Source: Fidelibacterota bacterium (GTDB lineage: Bacteria > Fidelibacterota > UBA2242 > JAFGTP01). From it: a stretch of DNA of 7,348 nucleotides. The notes below the pieces were generated by a model that was given only the letters and a program-made list of their open reading frames with translations, did no database searches and had not been told where the DNA came from. The stretch is taken from the NCBI GenBank assembly GCA_021734005.1, contig JAIPJV010000102.1, positions 1 to 7,348 on the forward strand, given 5' to 3'. Position 1 is the stretch's first letter; each line of letters opens with the position of its first letter. Shown here one piece after another: positions 1-5,699 of the stretch. Both the position numbers and the translations under genes were made by a program.

Positions 1-360
1 GTACTCAGCGGTGATATTACTGAGATTGTTGTCAATTTATCTTGCGGACTGCTTTTTTACGTCACTATCGGTGTCAATAGTGATGTTTTTCTCCACTATT
101 TTTCCGGGATAATTGGGATAATAGCTCTGTTTATTATTATGCGATTTGGGTTAGGGGCTTTGATATATTATATTTTAAAGGACCGTATAAAACGTGAATA
201 TAATGTGCTTTATGTACTATTTGGCACTTTTAAAAATGGCAGCGCTGGAATGGCCATTACAGTCATGCTGTTTGGAGTTGAAGCTACTGTACCTTTTGCA
301 ATTTTTTCTATAATTGCCTCCTTTTATATAATTTTTCTAAAATGGTACTGTGGAAAATAG
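1..360 (+). CDS. C-terminal part of a membrane transporter, probably BASS/SBF-like (5' truncated by window edge)
   Basis: The frame is open from base 1 and closes at TAG 358-360, giving the last 119 residues of a longer protein. The ATG at 139 is internal and is not a start. The fragment is very hydrophobic, with about four membrane spans: roughly residues 9-26, 33-57, 69-91 and 94-115. Between spans two and three is a short basic loop (KDRIKREY). The third span carries FGTFKNGSAGMAI and is followed by VPFAIFSII. This pattern (a G/T-x-K/R-N-x-x-x-G-x-A helix, a proline, then a final helix) resembles the end of bile acid:sodium symporter (SBF/BASS) family proteins, which move organic anions with sodium. 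The match is by eye, so the family is moderately likely and the substrate unknown. Auxin-efflux-carrier-like permeases of related fold are an alternative. No neighbour suggests a substrate. Confidence 0.6.
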   Translation, partial: VLSGDITEIVVNLSCGLLFYVTIGVNSDVFLHYFSGIIGIIALFIIMRFGLGALIYYILKDRIKREYNVLYVLFGTFKNGSAGMAITVMLFGVEATVPFAIFSIIASFYIIFLKWYCGK

Positions 361-367
361 CTGAACA

Positions 368-391
368 AGTTTTATCAAATTGGATAAAGCT
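368..391 (+). other. Weak hairpin just after the transporter gene
   Basis: AGTTTTATC (368-376) pairs with GATAAAGCT (383-391) around a 6-base loop. This gives a 9-bp stem with one G-U wobble, starting 8 bases after the stop at 360. It could help end or stabilise the upstream transcript. It is AT-rich and no T-run follows, so it does not qualify as a standard intrinsic terminator. Function is uncertain. Confidence 0.25.
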
Positions 392-424
392 CCAAAATAT
401 TAGCCCAACTATTCAACATTTTAA

Positions 425-453
425 TTGTCTGAACTTCTATTTTTAGTTATATT
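425..453 (+). promoter_or_regulatory. Candidate sigma-70-type promoter for the GPP34-fpg unit
   Basis: TTGTCT (425-430, 4 of 6 to TTGACA) and TATATT (448-453, 5 of 6 to TATAAT) are separated by 17 bp. Transcription would start near 460, just ahead of the ribosome site at 473-478. In AT-rich DNA such matches arise by chance, so this is a plausible candidate only. Confidence 0.35.
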
Positions 454-472
454 CAATTTGAGTATTGATAAA

Positions 473-478
473 AAGGAG
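473..478 (+). promoter_or_regulatory. Ribosome binding site fixing the GPP34 start at 486
   Basis: AAGGAG lies 7 bases before ATG 486. The alternative in-frame TTG at 465 would place this site inside the gene, so 486 is preferred. Confidence 0.8.
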
Positions 479-485
479 TAACTCT

Positions 486-1181
486 ATGACAGGCCGACAA
501 TTATATTTATATGAAGAAATCATGTTACTAGCCTTTAAAGACAAAGAAGGGACAATTCCCATTGGAACTATGTACAATTTTGCGGTCAGTGGAGCCTTTA
601 TGGCCGAACTGCTCCTCACTGAGCGCATAAAAGTTGATCCTTCTGATAAGAAAAAATTAGCTAAGCCTGTAGATAAGACAAAATTTGGCGACCCGCTACT
701 TGATGAATGTCTGGAATCTATTTTTGATTCCCGTAAAGAACGCCGGATGCAGACCTGGGTCAGCAAATTCGCAAATATGAGCAAGCTCAAACATCGGACA
801 GCAAAGCAATTATGCCGCCGGGGTATTTTGCGAATGAAAGAGGAGGACGTACTTTTAATATTTAAGCGGAAAGTATATCCCGAAGTTGACCCCGGACCGG
901 AACGGGAGTTGAAAAACCGCATCAGAGAAGCTATTTTTTCAGACAGGGAAGACCTGGACCCAAGAACTACAGTTGTTCTCGCGTTAGCTGATAAGACTGG
1001 ACTGCTAAGGGTTAATTTTGATAAAAAGAAATTAAAACAAAACAAGAAGCGGATCAAAAAGATTTGTAATGGAGAGGTAACTGCCCAGGCTACTCAGGAG
1101 GCTATTCAGGCTATGCAGGCAGCTATCGCTGCTGCAACAACTGCTGCGAGTGTAGCTGCAACAGCCGGCGCCACTAACTAG
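486..1181 (+). CDS. GPP34 (GOLPH3-like) family protein with alanine-rich tail
   Basis: This 231-residue soluble-looking protein belongs to the GPP34 family, named after yeast/human Golgi phosphoprotein 3, a PI4P-binding peripheral membrane protein. Visible family features are the opening LYLYEEIMLLAFKDKEGTIP (residues 6-25), a hydrophobic helix after it (AVSGAFMAELLLTERI), a central segment LCRRGILRMKEEDVLLIF and the following VYPEVDP. In GOLPH3 the equivalent of that segment forms a membrane-touching hairpin next to the lipid-binding arginines. Basic residues around it (KHRTAKQLCRR) could contact anionic lipid. DPRTTVVLALADKTGLL matches the C-terminal helical part. Residues 199-231 form a low-complexity tail, about half alanine, with Q, T and I. 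The role of bacterial members is not established, so lipid binding is inferred from the eukaryotic relatives. There is no signal peptide. fpg follows 35 bp downstream, so co-transcription is likely. Confidence 0.85.
   Translation: MTGRQLYLYEEIMLLAFKDKEGTIPIGTMYNFAVSGAFMAELLLTERIKVDPSDKKKLAKPVDKTKFGDPLLDECLESIFDSRKERRMQTWVSKFANMSKLKHRTAKQLCRRGILRMKEEDVLLIFKRKVYPEVDPGPERELKNRIREAIFSDREDLDPRTTVVLALADKTGLLRVNFDKKKLKQNKKRIKKICNGEVTAQATQEAIQAMQAAIAAATTAASVAATAGATN
1086..1178 (+). repeat. Imperfect CAGGCT-type repeats encoding the GPP34 alanine-rich tail
   Basis: Related units begin with CAGG at 1086, 1095, 1107 and 1116 (CAGGCTACT, CAGGAGGCTATT, CAGGCTATG, CAGGCAGCTATC). They are followed by GCT/GCA/GCG-rich codons up to the stop. 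The protein product is an A/Q/T/I-rich stretch that would favour helix. The pattern suggests growth by local duplication. Confidence 0.5.
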
Positions 1182-1207
1182 TTGCCAGATCAATTAATCC
1201 AAAAAAT

Positions 1208-1211
1208 GAGG
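1208..1211 (+). promoter_or_regulatory. Ribosome binding site deciding the fpg start
   Basis: GAGG sits 5 bases before ATG 1217. A GTG at 1211 is in frame but overlaps this site. It would also put two residues ahead of the Met-Pro-Glu end that the enzyme needs, so ATG 1217 is the real start. Confidence 0.7.
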
Positions 1212-1216
1212 TGAAT

Positions 1217-2053
1217 ATGCCGGAACTGCCGGAAGTTGAGACCATTATTCGAGACTTGAAAAAAGCGCCCTTTCAAAATAAGGAAATTGTTGATATAAGC
1301 ATTACCTGGGCAAGAGCAGTTCGGGGCTACTCTGCAAAAGAATTCAAAAATGAATTGATTGGGAATAGTATTCAAGATTTTGGTCGGCGGGCTAAATATC
1401 TCGTCTTTTCAATCTCGAATGGCAAAACCCTGATCCTCCATTTGAGGATGACTGGAAAATTGATTTTGCATGACCAGGGCGATTCTCTGGAGAAACACGA
1501 TCGGGTTGTTTATTATTTTGAAAATGGTTTGCAGCTTCATTACAATGACACCCGCAAGTTTGGTCGTTTTTATTTGACCGATGAACCGCAGGAAATTCTA
1601 GGCAAACTGGGGCCTGAGCCTTTGGGAGAAAATTTTACTCTGGAACAGTTCCGCAAAGACCTATCTAAGCGTTCCCGAATGATCAAATCATTATTACTGG
1701 ATCAAAGTTTTATTGCCGGATTGGGGAATATCTATACAGATGAAGCGCTCTGGGAAGCGGGAATCCATCCTAAACAGAGCTCGGAATTGATTCCCGAAGA
1801 AAAACAGGGAAAATTATATCAGGCCATTAAAAATGTGCTTCAAAGAGGAATAAAAAATAAGGGCACGACTTTGGGATCCGGTCTCGGCAATTTTGCCCGC
1901 ATGAATCAGGAAAGAGGCCGGAATAGTGATTCCCTTCAGGTCTATCAGCGTGATGGAGAAAAATGCTATCGCTGCGGCAGTAAGATTAAAAAAACCAAAG
2001 TTTCACAACGCAGCACCCATTTTTGCCCCCGCTGTCAAAAGAAAATTAAATAG
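1217..2053 (+). CDS. mutM: Formamidopyrimidine-DNA glycosylase (MutM/Fpg)
   Basis: This 278-residue enzyme of normal family length removes oxidised purines such as 8-oxoguanine and formamidopyrimidines from DNA, then cuts the abasic site by beta/delta elimination. The N-terminus reads MPELPEVETI. Pro2 is the Schiff-base nucleophile once Met1 is removed, and Glu3 is the acid partner. The conserved lysine is K60 (in RRAKYL). LRMTGK at 76-81 and NDTRKFGRF at 110-118 supply the M78/R113/F115 residues that fill the space left by the flipped base. GLGNIYTDEALW gives the helix-two-turn-helix asparagine. The C-terminal zinc finger is intact: CYRC, a 16-residue spacer, then CPRC, with QRSTHFCPRCQ carrying the phosphate-binding arginine. 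All catalytic residues are present, so it should be active. It follows the GPP34 gene by 35 bp and converges with nrdJ. Confidence 0.97.
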   Translation: MPELPEVETIIRDLKKAPFQNKEIVDISITWARAVRGYSAKEFKNELIGNSIQDFGRRAKYLVFSISNGKTLILHLRMTGKLILHDQGDSLEKHDRVVYYFENGLQLHYNDTRKFGRFYLTDEPQEILGKLGPEPLGENFTLEQFRKDLSKRSRMIKSLLLDQSFIAGLGNIYTDEALWEAGIHPKQSSELIPEEKQGKLYQAIKNVLQRGIKNKGTTLGSGLGNFARMNQERGRNSDSLQVYQRDGEKCYRCGSKIKKTKVSQRSTHFCPRCQKKIK

Positions 2054-2096
2054 CAATTCATATATTTTTAAACAAATTTGATCTTCTTGCCCAAAT

Positions 2097-2138
2097 CTAG
2101 ATCTCGATCTTAACCTTAACCTCAACCTTAGCCTCAAC
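2097..2138 (-). repeat. Hexanucleotide tandem repeat (GTTRAG)n directly after nrdJ
   Basis: Read on the minus strand, GTTGAG, GCTAAG, GTTGAG, GTTAAG and GTTAAG occupy 2138-2109, followed by decayed units ATCGAG and ATCTAG (2108-2097). The array starts one base after the nrdJ stop and fills about half of the 86-bp spacer between the convergent fpg and nrdJ genes. Frames across it would give alternating charged/hydrophobic (VEVKVK) or LRLRLR peptides. No gene start supports translation, so I treat it as a short non-coding microsatellite-like array. Confidence 0.7.
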
Positions 2139-2139
2139 T

Positions 2140-4422
2140 TTATCCACATTTGGACCATTGGCAGGATGGGCAGAACATGCAACCTTCCTGATAAACAAGG
2201 TCGCCGCCACACTCAGGACAACTTTCACCAGCTTCAGTGCCATCAGGGATGAACATTTCCAGCAATTTTTTAATATGAAATACCAGTGAAGAAAAATCAG
2301 GTTCACATCGATCTAATATCTCAACTATATCTTTGATTTGAATATTGTGGCGCAGTGACATGCTGATTGTACGGCCGATTTTATCAATATTGCTTTGGCC
2401 GGAATATTTTTTGACCTGCTCATCAATAAGATCTTCATCAATACCATGAGAAGCCATCAGCCGTTCCATTTTGGAAATTATCCAATCGGCGACTTCGCCA
2501 CTGGCGTAATTATTGGTCTTGATAAAAAGGGCAAATGGACGATGATAATCACGATCAGCAAAGGCTACAAAAAAGTACCATTTTTGAGAATGGTTGTCCC
2601 GGCGCTTATAAAGTTTAACAGGCGGCTCTTTGGGAATTTTTACATCATGGGGAATAACTGAATCTCCGGCCTTTTTAAACATTTTTTCAAGTTCCGAGAC
2701 CTCTTCCTTTTTCTTTTCCTGCTCTTTTTTTCTGAGAACACCCTGCCGGCTGCCATCTCTGTAATAAGTTATCCCTTTACAGCCTGATTCATAGGCATAC
2801 TGGTAAACTTCCCGGGTATCTTCCCGTGTGGCTTCATTGGGAGCGTTGATAGTTTTGCTGATGCTGCTATCCACATATTTTTGAATAGTAGCCTGCATAT
2901 CAACATGTCGTCGGGAGGTCAGATCTGATGCTTCCACAAAGACCTCATCTTTGAGTCCTAGTTCATCTTTTCGCTCGGGCAGCCAATGGATTACCTGCCG
3001 GCCGCCTAACCGGTCTTCGCGAAAAAGTTCAAAAGCAAAATTGGGCTCAATGCCCGAAGATACACCGGCCAACATTCCGGTTGAACCGGTTGGGGCTACT
3101 GTCAATAGCCGGGTGTTTCTGAGCCCATGCTTTTTGATCAAAGCCTTGACATCGTCGTCTAATTGTTGAATATATCGATTTTCCAGCATGTATTCATTCC
3201 AGATGGGCGCGGGGCGTTTGTCCCGGGCCAGGAGAGCAGATTTGCGAAAAGTTTCATTCTGAATAAAGGACATAACTTTATTCATTAATTTATAGGATTC
3301 TTCGGAACCATATTTAATATTTTGTAAAATCAAAAAATCAGCCAACCCCAGAATGCCTAGGCCGATTTTGCGAAAATTGAGCTGATGCTCGCGGGCTTTA
3401 TCAAGGTAATAGGGGTTGATATCAATTATTTCATCGAGGAATTCAGTGCCCAGGTGGACAGTTTTTTTCAATTCATCGAATAAAATTTCGCCGGAGTCAA
3501 CATCCACAAATTGGGTGAGATTGATGGATCCAAGATTGCAGACGGAATTGGCAGAAAGACCCTGCTCTCCACAGGGGTTGGTGGCGATGATCTTTTCGTC
3601 GCGTTTGGCAATATTGGTTTCGTTGTAGCGCTCCAGAAAAACCAGACCGGGTTCGCCATTATCATGCGTATAATCAGTAATCAGATTGAATAGTTCGCGG
3701 GCTTCAACTGTTTTATAATGTTTGATAGGAAAGCCTTTTTCCTGCCATTCTTTAATATCACCGTTCCATTCTTCATCATAACGATCGAAATTTGGATCCG
3801 GGAAGATCAAATCCCATTCCTGGTCATTTTTGACAGCTTCCATAAAATCATCAGAAGCAAATACAGATAGATTGGCATTTTGAATCTTGTCACGATTTTT
3901 CTTAATGGTAATAAAGCGCTCAATATCGGGATGCCAGGCTTCCAGCCCAAACATGTAGGCTCCCCGGCGGGAACCACCCTGACTAATGCGGCCGGCCAGA
4001 GCATCCAGGGCTTCCATCCAGGAAACTGATCCGGAAGATTCACCATTGACTTTGACAATATCACTACCTTTGGGGCGCAAAGGCGACCAATTGATACCAA
4101 CTCCACCACCACGGGCACTAATTTCAAAAACCCGGGTGAATAGATCCATGATCGCACTCCGGCTGTCAATTCCATCGCCCACATCTTCAAACGCCAAAAC
4201 ATAGCAATTGAAAAAAGTTTTCACAGTATCAGTTCCCAGTCCAGCTAAAATCCGCCCGGCCGGAACAAATTTAAAATCCTGCAAAGCTTCTTTACAATCA
4301 GCATTTACATGGCTGGATATTCTTTCAACGAGATCGTTCCAGTCTTTTTCATCATTATATAAATAACGATCTTCAAGCACATTTCTGCGCTCTTGATTCC
4401 ATTTTGGTTTGACGACTTTCAA
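2140..4422 (-). CDS. nrdJ: Adenosylcobalamin-dependent (class II) ribonucleotide reductase
   Basis: This 760-residue enzyme makes deoxyribonucleotides using a radical generated from coenzyme B12, so it needs neither oxygen nor a NrdB subunit. Catalytic residues are visible: C73 in FNCYV and C295 in VCNLGSIN are the redox pair. NPCGEQ at 282-287 supplies N282, the thiyl-radical C284 and E286. The 11-residue step from C284 to C295 fits class II enzymes. APTGSTGMLAG (443-453) is the phosphate-binding loop. A charged linker near 565-580 leads to a C-terminal domain, probably the TSCPD type (about 602-710). The end is a six-cysteine zinc-ribbon-like tail, C735/C738/C748/C751/C754/C759, finishing CQWSKCG, likely the swinging thiol arm that re-reduces the active site. 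The N-terminus is short, with no room for an ATP-cone. The start is TTG at 4422-4420, chosen for its ribosome site because no ATG is near. NrdR boxes lie upstream. Confidence 0.95.
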   Translation of the reverse strand: MKVVKPKWNQERRNVLEDRYLYNDEKDWNDLVERISSHVNADCKEALQDFKFVPAGRILAGLGTDTVKTFFNCYVLAFEDVGDGIDSRSAIMDLFTRVFEISARGGGVGINWSPLRPKGSDIVKVNGESSGSVSWMEALDALAGRISQGGSRRGAYMFGLEAWHPDIERFITIKKNRDKIQNANLSVFASDDFMEAVKNDQEWDLIFPDPNFDRYDEEWNGDIKEWQEKGFPIKHYKTVEARELFNLITDYTHDNGEPGLVFLERYNETNIAKRDEKIIATNPCGEQGLSANSVCNLGSINLTQFVDVDSGEILFDELKKTVHLGTEFLDEIIDINPYYLDKAREHQLNFRKIGLGILGLADFLILQNIKYGSEESYKLMNKVMSFIQNETFRKSALLARDKRPAPIWNEYMLENRYIQQLDDDVKALIKKHGLRNTRLLTVAPTGSTGMLAGVSSGIEPNFAFELFREDRLGGRQVIHWLPERKDELGLKDEVFVEASDLTSRRHVDMQATIQKYVDSSISKTINAPNEATREDTREVYQYAYESGCKGITYYRDGSRQGVLRKKEQEKKKEEVSELEKMFKKAGDSVIPHDVKIPKEPPVKLYKRRDNHSQKWYFFVAFADRDYHRPFALFIKTNNYASGEVADWIISKMERLMASHGIDEDLIDEQVKKYSGQSNIDKIGRTISMSLRHNIQIKDIVEILDRCEPDFSSLVFHIKKLLEMFIPDGTEAGESCPECGGDLVYQEGCMFCPSCQWSKCG

Positions 4423-4428
4423 AGTTGA

Positions 4429-4433
4429 CTCCA
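4429..4433 (-). promoter_or_regulatory. Ribosome binding site supporting a TTG start for nrdJ
   Basis: On the minus strand TGGAG (4433-4429) is followed by 6 bases and then TTG (4422-4420). The frame stays open upstream to a stop at 4473-4471 but holds no better start, so the TTG is preferred. Confidence 0.65.
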
Positions 4434-4439
4434 GTGTTT

Positions 4440-4449
4440 TTGTGGTTAA
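4440..4449 (+). repeat. Direct repeat TTGTGGTTAA, copy next to the nrdJ ribosome site
   Basis: The 10-mer TTGTGGTTAA occurs here and again at 4520-4529, exactly 80 bp away. The second copy is the right arm of the NrdR-box palindrome. On the nrdJ strand this copy reads TTAACCACAA and ends 6 bases ahead of the TGGAG ribosome site. Confidence 0.6.
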
Positions 4450-4489
4450 AAAATGAATTAATCTAAAATATTAATCTGATTTGCTTTAG

Positions 4490-4507
4490 GCCTCGAATTT
4501 ACGAGGC
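4490..4507. repeat. GCCTCG/CGAGGC inverted repeat in the nrdJ leader region
   Basis: GCCTCG (4490-4495) and CGAGGC (4502-4507) form a perfect 6-bp GC-rich stem around a 6-base AT loop. It abuts the NrdR-box palindrome, whose outer arm begins at 4508. It stands out in very AT-rich DNA. It could be a protein site, an RNA hairpin in the nrdJ leader or a weak attenuator. No T-run follows on the nrdJ strand. Confidence 0.5.
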
Positions 4508-4509
4508 AA

Positions 4510-4525
4510 CCACAATATGTTGTGG
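4510..4525 (-). promoter_or_regulatory. NrdR box 1 upstream of nrdJ
   Basis: CCACAATATGTTGTGG matches the 16-bp NrdR consensus acaCwAtATaTwGtgt at all core positions except one (g for a at position 10), apart from the two end bases. It lies inside a larger perfect palindrome, AACCACAA-TATG-TTGTGGTT (4508-4527). NrdR is the zinc/ATP-cone repressor of ribonucleotide reductase genes in most bacteria. Its own gene is not in this window. A possible -10 (TATTGT, 4517-4512 on the minus strand) with -35 TTTAGA (4540-4535) would overlap this box, consistent with repression, but those promoter matches are weak. Confidence 0.75.
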
Positions 4526-4540
4526 TTAATAAATTCTAAA

Positions 4541-4556
4541 CTACTATATAGTGCGA
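4541..4556 (-). promoter_or_regulatory. NrdR box 2 upstream of nrdJ (weaker)
   Basis: CTACTATATAGTGCGA matches about 11 of 16 positions of the NrdR consensus, including C at position 4, the TATA-like centre and G at 13. Its centre is 31 bp from the centre of box 1, the three-helical-turn spacing typical of paired NrdR boxes. The spacing makes the call more credible than the sequence alone. The palindrome ACTATATAGT (4543-4552) lies inside it, one base off the box centre. Confidence 0.55.
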
Positions 4557-4900
4557 TGAGTAATTTATAAATTTTTAAAATTTAAGCCAAGTGAAAAATT
4601 AAAAATAAAGTAAAGTAGGATAATTAAAATAATTTCAGAGGATAAGGGCTTTATGGCGAAAAATTATTTGTCATCAATCTAAAATATTTTGATAGAAAAT
4701 GCTTACTTCAGGTAAATGATGCTCATTTTGCTTCCTTTTGCGAAAGCTTTTGACAATTATCCCAAAAAAGAGTGAGTCTATATCTAAATCAAACCGAGAA
4801 CATTCGGGAATTGGGTTTGTCTTAATGAATAAATCTAATAAATTTGTTGATGTTATTTGCAATCAATTTTTAATTTGTGCAAGAAACAAGATCAAATTAT

Positions 4901-4906
4901 AAAGGA
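4901..4906 (+). promoter_or_regulatory. Ribosome binding site fixing the djlA-like start
   Basis: AAAGGA lies 7 bases before ATG 4914. An in-frame TTG at 4857 would add 19 polar residues ahead of the membrane anchor and has no ribosome site, so it is rejected. Confidence 0.75.
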
Positions 4907-4913
4907 AATAATA

Positions 4914-5699
4914 ATGAAGAAATGGACCGGTACATTAATTGGTGGAGGCCTTGGCTTTGCCCTTTTGGGGCCCCTGGGCGGAATAATTGGAGCCTATGTT
5001 GGCAGTATGATGACCGGTGAAAATAGTGCGGCTCAACGACAGCAGGAACATCCCTATGGCAATTCCCGCTACAATAGAAATGCCTATGCTCGCAGCCGCA
5101 ATCAGGTTCGAAGTGGTGATTTCGCTGTCTCTATGCTAACTCTTTTTGCCTATGTTACCAAAGCAGATAATACGGTCAAGTCCTCGGAAGTCCAATATGT
5201 AAAAAATTATCTGGTCAGACAGTTCGGCAGTAATAATGCCCAGGATCTGATGTACATTTATAAAGAAATTCTAGAAAAAGATTACAATATTTATGATGTG
5301 ACCCAGCAGGTGCGTTCCAATCTGGATTACAATTCTCTGCTGGAAATGTTACATATTTTATTTGGCATTGCCGGTGCCGATGGTAATTATGGTCGCAAAG
5401 AACTCAGCGCTATCAAAGAGATTGCCAATGGTCTCGGTATCAATGAAAATGACTACAATTCAATCAAATCCATGTTCATAAAAGAAGGCTCGGATCTTGA
5501 TCAGGCTTATGAAATTTTGGGAATTGCTTCTGATGCAGATGATACTTCTGTAAAAAAGGCCTATCGCAAAATGGCAACCAAATACCATCCCGATAAAGTC
5601 GCCAATCTGGGGCCGGAGATCAAGGAGGTTGCTGAAAATAAATTTAAAGCCATTAACAAGGCCTACAATAAAATAAAAGAGGCCAGGGGCATGAATTGA
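4914..5699 (+). CDS. djlA: DjlA-like membrane-anchored co-chaperone (TerB-like plus J domain)
   Basis: This 261-residue protein has the full DjlA layout and nearly the same length as E. coli DjlA. Residues 5-31 form a glycine-rich membrane segment (LIGGGLGFALLGPLGGIIGAYVG), likely able to self-associate through Gly-x-x-Gly contacts. A polar linker rich in Q, N, R and Y follows (about 37-67). Residues 68-190 form an all-helical TerB-like domain with its paired acidic motifs KADNTVKSSE and AGADGNYGRKE. The C-terminus (about 195-258) is a J domain: YEILGI, then KKAYRKMATKYHPDK with the HPD triad at 225-227. It should tether DnaK to the inner membrane face and stimulate its ATPase. There is no zinc finger or G/F region, so it is not DnaJ itself. 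It leads a packed operon, and its stop overlaps the birA start by 4 bases. Whether it is an orthologue or only an architectural match is uncertain. Confidence 0.85.
   Translation: MKKWTGTLIGGGLGFALLGPLGGIIGAYVGSMMTGENSAAQRQQEHPYGNSRYNRNAYARSRNQVRSGDFAVSMLTLFAYVTKADNTVKSSEVQYVKNYLVRQFGSNNAQDLMYIYKEILEKDYNIYDVTQQVRSNLDYNSLLEMLHILFGIAGADGNYGRKELSAIKEIANGLGINENDYNSIKSMFIKEGSDLDQAYEILGIASDADDTSVKKAYRKMATKYHPDKVANLGPEIKEVAENKFKAINKAYNKIKEARGMN

Larger units (their letters stand above)
4423..4913. other. Divergent intergenic region between nrdJ and the djlA-birA-coaX operon
   Basis: This 491-bp, strongly AT-rich gap separates the nrdJ (-) start from the djlA-like (+) start. The nrdJ-proximal part (4423-4560) holds the NrdR-box pair, a GCCTCG hairpin and a repeated TTGTGGTTAA. 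From about 4561 to 4680 it is nearly pure A/T with no clear motif. From 4680 to 4900 I see small stems, such as CCGAG/TTCGG near 4794-4807, but no recognisable riboswitch or RNA gene. In particular I see no GCCACTG-type B12 box, although nrdJ uses B12. A 62-codon minus-strand frame (4862-4674) has only a TTG start and no ribosome site, so it is not called. No convincing promoter for the + operon was found. Confidence 0.7.

Noticed and set aside
443..1057. 204-codon minus-strand frame opposite the GPP34 gene
   Set aside because: It is antisense to a clearly recognisable GPP34 coding frame, has serine-rich low-complexity translation and no family motif. It is a shadow frame.
2054..2139. Possible bidirectional terminator between fpg and nrdJ
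   Set aside because: Only weak, mismatched stems around the GATC/AGATCT-rich stretch. No GC-rich stem followed by a T-run on either strand.
2003..2306. Two minus-strand frames encoding LRLRLR and VEAKVEVKVK peptides
   Set aside because: They overlap the 3' end of nrdJ in other frames, and the repeated peptides simply reflect the hexamer DNA repeat. No credible start sites.
4729..4750. Small GCTTCC/GAAAGC stem followed by TTTT
   Set aside because: On the + strand the stem contains a mismatch and only four T residues follow. There is no upstream + gene to terminate.
4674..4862. 62-codon minus-strand open frame in the divergent spacer
   Set aside because: It has only a TTG start with no ribosome site, no internal ATG and no recognised motif. 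It lies in AT-rich DNA where such frames arise by chance. A decayed gene remnant cannot be excluded.
4875..4903. TTGTGC - 17 bp - TATAAA promoter-like pair before the djlA-like gene
   Set aside because: The -10 would overlap the ribosome binding site and put transcription start at about the ATG, removing the Shine-Dalgarno sequence from the message.
4423..4913. Possible cobalamin riboswitch ahead of the B12-dependent reductase
   Set aside because: Looked for a GCCACTG-like B12 box and surrounding stems on the minus strand and found none. The region is too AT-rich and unstructured.
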